A stretch of DNA of 64,000 bases from Erwinia aphidicola (GTDB lineage Bacteria; Pseudomonadota; Gammaproteobacteria; Enterobacterales; Enterobacteriaceae): contig NZ_JAMKCQ010000001.1 in the NCBI RefSeq assembly GCF_024169515.1, positions 2,666,001 to 2,730,000 of the forward strand, read 5' to 3'. The notes below the pieces were generated by a model that did no database searches, was not told the origin of the DNA, and worked only from the letters and a program-made list of their open reading frames with translations. Shown in pieces: positions 57,908-64,000 of the stretch. Numbering within the stretch: position 1 is the stretch's first letter; every line of letters starts with the position of its first letter. Position numbers and translations under genes: made by a program.

Positions 57908-58660
57908 ATGTCGTCCGAAAATCAATTAAAAACCGATGACCAGCAGGGGAACGGTCCCCGCCATGTGGCCATCATTATGGATGGCAATGGCCGCTGGGCT
58001 AAAAACCAGGGCAAGCTGCGTATTTCTGGTCATAAAGCGGGAGTGAAATCCGTGCGCCGCGCCGTGAGTTTTGCCGTCAGCAATAAGCTGGATGCGCTCA
58101 CGCTTTATGCCTTCAGTAGCGAAAACTGGAATCGTCCACAGCAGGAAGTGTTAGCGCTGATGGAGTTGTTCGTCTGGGCACTCGACAGCGAAGTTAAAAG
58201 TCTGCACAAGCACAATGTCCGGTTGAAAATTATCGGCGATATCGGCCGATTTAACGCCCGTTTACAGGAGCGTATTCGCCGTGCTGAGGAACTTACTCAA
58301 CAAAATAATGGACTAACGCTCAACATAGCCGCAAATTATGGCGGTCGTTGGGATATTATCCATGGCGTCAGAAAAATTGCAGAGCAGGTCCAGGAAGGGC
58401 TTCTTCGACCGGATCAGATCGAAGAAGAGAGCCTGGCACCGCATCTCTGCCTGAATGAACTGGCGCCTGTGGATCTGGTAATAAGGACCGGGGGAGAGCA
58501 TCGGATCAGTAACTTCCTGCTGTGGCAAGTCGCCTATGCAGAGTTTTGGTTTACCGATACTCTTTGGCCTGATTTTGATGAACAAGTTTTTGAAGGTGCA
58601 CTGAATGCGTTTGCACAACGAGAGCGCCGGTTTGGCGGCGCAGCACCCGGCGGCGCATAA
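57908..58660 (+). CDS. uppS: Undecaprenyl pyrophosphate synthase
   Basis: cis-Prenyltransferase making the C55 carrier lipid for cell wall and O-antigen. The 250 residues carry the signature IIMDGNGRWA with catalytic Asp25, and the C-terminal VIRTGGEHRISNFLLWQ, SEFW-like AEFWFTDTLWPDF. Start of the uppS-cdsA-rseP-bamA-skp-lpxD series. Confidence 0.98.
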   Translation: MSSENQLKTDDQQGNGPRHVAIIMDGNGRWAKNQGKLRISGHKAGVKSVRRAVSFAVSNKLDALTLYAFSSENWNRPQQEVLALMELFVWALDSEVKSLHKHNVRLKIIGDIGRFNARLQERIRRAEELTQQNNGLTLNIAANYGGRWDIIHGVRKIAEQVQEGLLRPDQIEEESLAPHLCLNELAPVDLVIRTGGEHRISNFLLWQVAYAEFWFTDTLWPDFDEQVFEGALNAFAQRERRFGGAAPGGA

Positions 58661-58678
58661 GCGCACTGGGGGTAATCT

Positions 58679-59536
58679 TTGTTAAAGTCTCGCCTGATTA
58701 CCGCGTTTATATTGATTCCCATCGTCATTGCAGCGCTGTTCTTGCTGCCGCCGTTAGGGTTTGCCATCACCCTGTTAGCGATCTGCATGCTGGCCGCATG
58801 GGAATGGGGCCAGCTGGCAGGCTTTGCAGCGCGCTCACAGCGCGTCTGGCTGGCGCTGCTGTGCGGACTGCTGCTGGCCTTTATGCTGTTCACACTGCCT
58901 GCTTACCAGCACTCCGTGCATCTGCCACAGATTGGCGGCCCACTTTGGGCTTCCCTCGGTTGGTGGATCGTCGCGCTGGCGCTGGTGCTGTTCTATCCCC
59001 ATTCTGCTACCTTCTGGCGCCATTCACGCGCCATTCGCCTGATATTCGGTCTGCTGACTATCGTGCCGTTCTTCTGGGGCATGCTGGCGCTGCGCCAGTA
59101 TCACTACCAGGAAGACCACTTTGCCGGCGCCTGGTGGCTGCTGTACGTGATGGTTCTCGTATGGGGAGCGGACTCCGGTGCTTATATGTTTGGCAAGCTG
59201 TTCGGCAAGCACAAACTCGCACCAAAAGTCTCACCGGGCAAAACCTGGGAAGGCTTCCTCGGCGGGTTAGCGACGTCGGCACTGATCTCCTGGCTGTTCA
59301 GCGTGTTTGCCCCGCTGCAGGTATCGCTTGCAACACTGCTGATTTGCTCGATTATCGCCGCGCTGGCCTCGGTGCTGGGGGACCTGACCGAGAGTATGTT
59401 CAAGCGTGAAGCGGGCATCAAAGATAGCGGGAGCCTGATCCCCGGGCATGGCGGCATTCTCGACCGTATTGACAGCCTCACCGCTGCGGTACCGGTATTT
59501 GCCTGCCTGCTGTTGCTGGTCTTTGGGACGCTGTAG
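58679..59536 (+). CDS. cdsA: Phosphatidate cytidylyltransferase
   Basis: Makes CDP-diacylglycerol, precursor of all membrane phospholipids. The 285 residues are mostly hydrophobic with about eight membrane segments. The CDS signature is SMFKREAGIKDSG...PGHGGILDRIDSL. The start is TTG 58679 (LKSRLITAFILIP aligns with the E. coli start LKYRLISAFVLIP), with GGGGGTAATC upstream. Confidence 0.96.
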   Translation: MLKSRLITAFILIPIVIAALFLLPPLGFAITLLAICMLAAWEWGQLAGFAARSQRVWLALLCGLLLAFMLFTLPAYQHSVHLPQIGGPLWASLGWWIVALALVLFYPHSATFWRHSRAIRLIFGLLTIVPFFWGMLALRQYHYQEDHFAGAWWLLYVMVLVWGADSGAYMFGKLFGKHKLAPKVSPGKTWEGFLGGLATSALISWLFSVFAPLQVSLATLLICSIIAALASVLGDLTESMFKREAGIKDSGSLIPGHGGILDRIDSLTAAVPVFACLLLLVFGTL

Positions 59537-59545
59537 GGAAACACT

Positions 59546-60895
59546 ATGCTGAGCGTACTCTGGAGTTTTGCTGCATTTATCGTTGCGCTGGGGATTTTAA
59601 TCACCGTGCATGAGTTCGGCCACTTTTGGGTGGCCCGCCGCTGTGGCGTAAAAGTCGAACGTTTTTCGATTGGCTTTGGCAAAGCGCTGTGGCGGCGCAC
59701 TGACAAGCAGGGTACCGAGTATGTTATCGCACTGATCCCGCTCGGCGGTTATGTCAAGATGCTGGATGAGCGCGTCGAGAGCGTGCCGCCGGAACTGCGC
59801 CATCAGGCCTTCAACAATAAAACCATTTTGCAACGTGCCGCGATTATCAGCGCTGGCCCGATAGCGAATTTCATCTTTGCCATTTTTGCTTACTGGCTGG
59901 TGTTTATCATCGGCGTACCTGGCGTGCGCCCGGTGGTTGGCGAAATAGTGAGCGGTTCACCTGCCGCAGAAGCTCAAATTGCGCCAGGAACGGAACTTAA
60001 AGCCGTTGACGGTATCGAAACGCCTGATTGGGATGCTGTGCGCATGGCACTGGTGGCGAGAATTGGCGACGAGAGTACCGTCGTTACCGTCGCCCCATTT
60101 GGCAGCGAGCAGACCCGTGATAAAACCGTGAACCTGCGCAACTGGCACTTTGAGCCAGACAAGCAGGATCCGGTGGCTTCACTGGGCATCCAGCCGCGCG
60201 GCCCGCAGATCGAATCGGTGCTGGCGCAGGTGCAGAAGAACTCCGCTGCCAGCAAGGCAGGTTTGCAAGCGGGCGACAGGATCGTTAAAGTCGATGGTCA
60301 GCCTTTGGACCAGTGGCAAAGTTTTGTTGCCACCGTGCGTGACAATCCAGGTACAGAAATTGCGCTGGAGGTAGAACGTCAGGGCAGCACCGTCGATTTG
60401 ACGCTGACGCCGGACGTAAATCCTCGTAACAAAGCAGAAGGGTTTGCCGGCGTTATCCCGCGCATTGTCCCGCTGCCAGATGAGTACAGAACGGTGCGTC
60501 AGTATGGCCCGTTTGCAGCAATCGGTGAGGCCAGTGAAAAAACCTGGCAGCTGATGAAGCTTACGGTAAGCATGCTAGGCAAACTGATTGTCGGTGATGT
60601 GAAGTTGAACAATCTCAGCGGCCCGATTTCGATCGCGCAGGGAGCTGGGATGTCAGCGGAATATGGTTTGATTTACTACCTGATGTTCCTCGCTCTGATT
60701 AGCGTGAACCTGGGGATTATCAATCTGTTCCCACTGCCGGTGTTAGATGGTGGTCATTTGCTGTTCCTGCTGATCGAAAAGATCAAGGGAGGGCCGGTGT
60801 CCGAGCGAGTTCAGGACTTCAGTTATCGTATCGGCTCGATTGTGCTGGTGCTGTTAATGGGGCTTGCGCTATTCAATGATTTCTCAAGGCTATAG
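59546..60895 (+). CDS. rseP: Site-2 protease RseP
   Basis: Intramembrane zinc protease that cuts RseA, releasing sigma-E. The 449 residues have the HEFGH motif (His22, Glu23, His26), two periplasmic PDZ domains (about 115-310), and the third ligand in the C-terminal LDGG helix. It starts 9 nt after cdsA. Sigma-E likely drives degP in this window. Confidence 0.98.
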   Translation: MLSVLWSFAAFIVALGILITVHEFGHFWVARRCGVKVERFSIGFGKALWRRTDKQGTEYVIALIPLGGYVKMLDERVESVPPELRHQAFNNKTILQRAAIISAGPIANFIFAIFAYWLVFIIGVPGVRPVVGEIVSGSPAAEAQIAPGTELKAVDGIETPDWDAVRMALVARIGDESTVVTVAPFGSEQTRDKTVNLRNWHFEPDKQDPVASLGIQPRGPQIESVLAQVQKNSAASKAGLQAGDRIVKVDGQPLDQWQSFVATVRDNPGTEIALEVERQGSTVDLTLTPDVNPRNKAEGFAGVIPRIVPLPDEYRTVRQYGPFAAIGEASEKTWQLMKLTVSMLGKLIVGDVKLNNLSGPISIAQGAGMSAEYGLIYYLMFLALISVNLGIINLFPLPVLDGGHLLFLLIEKIKGGPVSERVQDFSYRIGSIVLVLLMGLALFNDFSRL

Positions 60896-60950
60896 TCTGC
60901 CAGCAGGCAAACTATTCGCGAGAACCAGTTAGGAAGAATGCATAAACACG

Positions 60951-63356
60951 ATGGCGATGAAAAAGTTGCTCATAGCGTCGCTGCTGCTTAGCAGCGCTAC
61001 CGTATACGGTGCAGACGGATTCGTAGTGAAGGATATTCATTTCGAAGGCCTGCAGCGAGTCGCCGTCGGTGCGGCATTGCTCAGTATGCCCGTCCGCGTT
61101 GGGGACACTGTCTCCGATGAAGATCTCAGTAACACCATTCGCGCGCTGTTTGCGACCGGGAATTTTGAGGATGTTCAGGTCCTGCGCGACGGCGGCACGC
61201 TGATCGTTCAGGTGAAAGAGCGCCCAACGATTGCCAGCATCACTTTCTCCGGCAACAAAGCGGTGAAAGAAGATATGCTCAAGCAGAACCTCGAAGCCTC
61301 TGGCGTGCGCGTGGGTGAAGCACTGGATCGCACCACGATCTCCTCCATTGAGAAAGGCCTGGAAGACTTCTACTACAGCGTGGGTAAATACAGCGCCAGC
61401 GTCAAAGCCGTTGTTACTCCGCTGCCGCGTAACCGTGTTGACCTGAAGCTGGTGTTTACCGAAGGGGTTTCTGCGAAGATCCAGCAGATCAATATCGTCG
61501 GTAACAAGGCCTACAGCTCTGATGAACTGATCTCCCGCTTCCAGCTGCGTGATGAGGTGCCATGGTGGAACGTGGTGGGTGACCGTAAGTACCAGAAGCA
61601 AAAACTGGCCGGTGACCTTGAAACCCTGCGCAGCTTCTATCTGGACCGCGGTTATGCCCGTTTCAACATTGATTCGACGCAGGTCAGCCTGACGCCGGAC
61701 AAAAAGGGTATCTACATCACGGTGAACATCAACGAAGGCGATCAGTACAAGCTTTCAGGTGTGACCGTTAGCGGTAACCTGGCGGGGCACTCTGCCGAAA
61801 TCGAAACGCTGAGCAAAATCACCCCGGGTGAGCTGTACAACGGCTCGAAAGTGACGCGCATTGAAGACGATATCAAGAAGCTGCTGGGCCGTTACGGCTA
61901 CGCGTATCCACGCGTACAGACGCAGCCTGAAATCGACGACGTGAACAAGACCGTTAAACTGCGTATCAACGTGGACGCCGGTAACCGTTACTACGTGCGT
62001 AAAGTGCGCTTTGAGGGCAACGATACCTCGAAAGATTCCGTGCTGCGCCGTGAAATGCGCCAGATGGAAGGTGCCTGGTTAGGCAGCAATCTGGTTGAGC
62101 AGGGTAAAGAACGTCTGAATCGCCTCGGCTACTTCGAAACCGTTGATACCGAAACCCAGCGTGTGCCGGGTTCACCTGACCAGGTTGACGTGGTCTACAA
62201 GGTGAAAGAGCGTAACACCGGTACGCTGAACTTCGGCGTCGGTTACGGTACCGAAAGCGGCGTCAGCTTCCAGGCTGGCGTGACCCAGGATAACTGGCTC
62301 GGCACCGGTAATACCGTTGGCATCAGCGGAACCAAGAATGACTATCAGACCTATGCTGAATTCTCACTGACCGACCCGTACTTCACGGTCGACGGTGTCA
62401 GCCTGGGCGGTCGTGTTTTCTATAACGACTTTAAAGCGGATGATGCCGATCTGTCTGACTATACCAACAAGAGTTACGGTGTAGACGGCACGCTGGGCTT
62501 CCCGGTCAATGAAAATAACACCCTGCGTGTGGGTCTGGGCTATGTGCATAACAGCCTCTCCAACATGCAGCCGCAGATCGCCATGTGGCGTTACCTGCGC
62601 TCTGTCGGGCAAAACCCATCGCTGACCGGCGATGAAGATTTCTCGGCGGATGACTTCACCTTTAACTACGGCTGGACGTACAACACCCTTGACCGCGGAT
62701 TCTTCCCAACGTCAGGTAACCGTACTAACCTGAATGGTAAAGTGACTATTCCGGGTTCTGATAATGCCTTCTACAAGGCTACGCTGGATACACAACAGTA
62801 TCTGCCGCTGAATCAGGATCGTACCTGGGTGCTGTTGGGACGTGGTCGCGTAGGCTATGGCGATGGTCTGAACGGTAAAGAGATGCCGTTCTACGAGAAC
62901 TTCTACGCCGGTGGTTCCAGCTCCGTACGTGGGTTCCGTTCTAACAACATCGGCCCGAAAGCGGCTTACCTGAACAACGGTTCTTCCGATTGTTCTGGCA
63001 GCAGCCCGGTATGTAATTCCGATGATGCTATCGGCGGTAACGCGATGGCTGTCGCCAGCGCCGAGCTGATCACACCAACGCCGTTCCTGAGTGAGAAGTA
63101 TGCTAACTCAGTCCGTACCTCGCTGTTTGTTGATGCGGGTACCGTTTGGGATACCAAATGGGAAAACACTGCCGAAACGCGTGCGGCGGGTATCCCAGAC
63201 TATAGCGATCCAAGCAACATCCGTATGTCAGCCGGTCTGGCACTGCAATGGATGTCGCCGCTGGGGCCGCTGGTGTTCTCATACGCTCAGCCGTTCAAAA
63301 AGTATGACGGAGATAAGGCCGAACAGTTCCAGTTTAACATTGGTAAAACCTGGTAA
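60951..63356 (+). CDS. bamA: Outer membrane assembly factor BamA
   Basis: Central barrel of the BAM machine. The 801 residues comprise a signal peptide (ending VYGA), five POTRA domains (about 22-420) and a 16-strand barrel with the VRGF motif ([13 protein letters not shown]) and C-terminal FNIGKTW. It is about nine residues shorter than E. coli BamA, mainly in an extracellular loop (L6 side, near [17 protein letters not shown]), the kind of place where phage and toxin pressure acts. Confidence 0.98.
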   Translation: MAMKKLLIASLLLSSATVYGADGFVVKDIHFEGLQRVAVGAALLSMPVRVGDTVSDEDLSNTIRALFATGNFEDVQVLRDGGTLIVQVKERPTIASITFSGNKAVKEDMLKQNLEASGVRVGEALDRTTISSIEKGLEDFYYSVGKYSASVKAVVTPLPRNRVDLKLVFTEGVSAKIQQINIVGNKAYSSDELISRFQLRDEVPWWNVVGDRKYQKQKLAGDLETLRSFYLDRGYARFNIDSTQVSLTPDKKGIYITVNINEGDQYKLSGVTVSGNLAGHSAEIETLSKITPGELYNGSKVTRIEDDIKKLLGRYGYAYPRVQTQPEIDDVNKTVKLRINVDAGNRYYVRKVRFEGNDTSKDSVLRREMRQMEGAWLGSNLVEQGKERLNRLGYFETVDTETQRVPGSPDQVDVVYKVKERNTGTLNFGVGYGTESGVSFQAGVTQDNWLGTGNTVGISGTKNDYQTYAEFSLTDPYFTVDGVSLGGRVFYNDFKADDADLSDYTNKSYGVDGTLGFPVNENNTLRVGLGYVHNSLSNMQPQIAMWRYLRSVGQNPSLTGDEDFSADDFTFNYGWTYNTLDRGFFPTSGNRTNLNGKVTIPGSDNAFYKATLDTQQYLPLNQDRTWVLLGRGRVGYGDGLNGKEMPFYENFYAGGSSSVRGFRSNNIGPKAAYLNNGSSDCSGSSPVCNSDDAIGGNAMAVASAELITPTPFLSEKYANSVRTSLFVDAGTVWDTKWENTAETRAAGIPDYSDPSNIRMSAGLALQWMSPLGPLVFSYAQPFKKYDGDKAEQFQFNIGKTW

Positions 63357-63480
63357 TTCGCCTTTGCACGGAAGCGTAGCAAGAGAGTATCGCGCTGTTT
63401 AATCCTGGCCCGTACGCGGGCCACGATAAAGCGCAACACATGTGTCCGTGACACAAACGTTGATGGTAAGGAGTTTTATA

Positions 63481-63978
63481 GTGAAAAAGTTGTTGTGTGC
63501 CGCAGGTCTGGGTATTGCTCTGGCGGTTTCCGCCGGTGCTCAGGCTGCTGATAAAATTGCAGTGGTGAACGTTTCCAGCATTTTCCAACAGTTACCAGCG
63601 CGTGCGACCGTTGCGAAACAGTTGGAAAACGAGTTCAAAGGCCGTGCAACCGAGTTGCAGGGTATGGAACGCGATCTGCAAGCCAAAATGCAGCGTCTGC
63701 AGCGTGACGGCTCGACCATGAAGGCAAGCGATCGCAGCAAGATGGAAAAAGACGTGATGGCACAGCGTGAAGCCTTCTCCACGAAAGCTCAGGCTTTCGA
63801 GCAGGACAACCGCCGTCGTCAGATGGAAGAGCGTAATAAAATCCTGAGCCGTATCCAGGACGCCGTGCAGAAAGTTGCTGATGACGAAGGTTATGACGTT
63901 GTTATCGATCAGAACGCGGTTGCTTATGCTGCTAAATCTAAAGACATCACTGCTGATGTTCTGAAACAGGTTAAATAA
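63481..63978 (+). CDS. skp: Periplasmic chaperone Skp
   Basis: Trimeric jellyfish-shaped holdase for unfolded outer-membrane proteins. The 165 residues have a signal peptide (ending AGAQA before ADKIAVVN), two long helical arms rich in charged residues, and the C-terminal [11 protein letters not shown]. The start is GTG 63481 with AAGGAG 8 nt upstream; the frame from 63442 is spurious. lpxD follows after 3 nt. Confidence 0.97.
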   Translation: MKKLLCAAGLGIALAVSAGAQAADKIAVVNVSSIFQQLPARATVAKQLENEFKGRATELQGMERDLQAKMQRLQRDGSTMKASDRSKMEKDVMAQREAFSTKAQAFEQDNRRRQMEERNKILSRIQDAVQKVADDEGYDVVIDQNAVAYAAKSKDITADVLKQVK

Positions 63979-63981
63979 GCC

Positions 63982-64000
63982 ATGCCTTCAATTCGACTGG
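63982..64000 (+). CDS. lpxD: LpxD N-terminus, cut by window end
   Basis: The last 19 nt read ATG CCT TCA ATT CGA CTG, giving MPSIRL, the start of UDP-3-O-acylglucosamine N-acyltransferase in enterobacteria. The position directly after skp fits. Confidence 0.85.

Overview
The window is 64 kb of chromosome from a gammaproteobacterium of the order Enterobacterales. Gene order (acnB-yacL-speD-speE-yacC-cueO ... hpt-can-yadGH-panDCB-folK-pcnB-gluQ-dksA-sfsA-thpR-hrpB-mrcB-fhu-hemL-clcA-erpA-btuF-mtn-dgt-degP-yaeH-dapD-glnD-map-rpsB-tsf-pyrH-frr-dxr-uppS-cdsA-rseP-bamA-skp-lpxD) follows the 2.5-4.5 min region of Escherichia coli almost gene for gene. It differs in accessory genes: no gcd beside cueO, no yadI/yadE or yadC fimbrial genes around pan, no yadS beside btuF, and extra genes in several of these slots. 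With the moderately high GC content and the repeat content this suggests Erwiniaceae (Erwinia/Pantoea-like). That assignment is inference.

Positions 1-4040 are an accessory island upstream of acnB. It carries a complete PrlF-YhaV toxin-antitoxin pair with a palindromic operator, an orphan type I-F CRISPR array (four repeats), a fragment of a VapC toxin, a Ner/Nlp-type DNA-binding protein, a PAS-LuxR regulator divergent from a small cupin protein, and a second decayed type I-F CRISPR locus. The second locus repeats the leader of the first. No cas gene lies in the window.

Positions 4043-29272 are mostly conserved core genes: aconitase B, spermidine synthesis, copper oxidase, purine salvage, carbonic anhydrase, an ABC exporter, pantothenate and folate synthesis, RNA polyadenylation, DksA and PBP1b. 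Insertions are a low-GC two-gene unknown module (7253-7853) and a PLP enzyme of the cystathionine gamma-synthase family (12103-13380). Positions 29507-38637 hold a class A acid phosphatase and a ferrichrome cluster with two tandem FhuA-type receptors followed by fhuC-fhuD-fhuB. From 38738 to the end come hemL, clcA, erpA, vitamin B12 and nucleoside salvage, DegP, dapD, glnD and map, then the large rpsB-to-lpxD translation, isoprenoid and outer-membrane biogenesis block, cut by the window end inside lpxD.

A dispersed family of short hairpins occupies many of the gaps between genes, often near convergent gene ends. Its stems vary between copies but stay self-complementary, and many copies start or end with GTAGGGGC/GCCCCTAC. 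A 267-bp element with terminal inverted repeats lies between mtn and dgt. These repeats, the orphan CRISPR loci and the unknown two-gene module are the least explained parts of the window.
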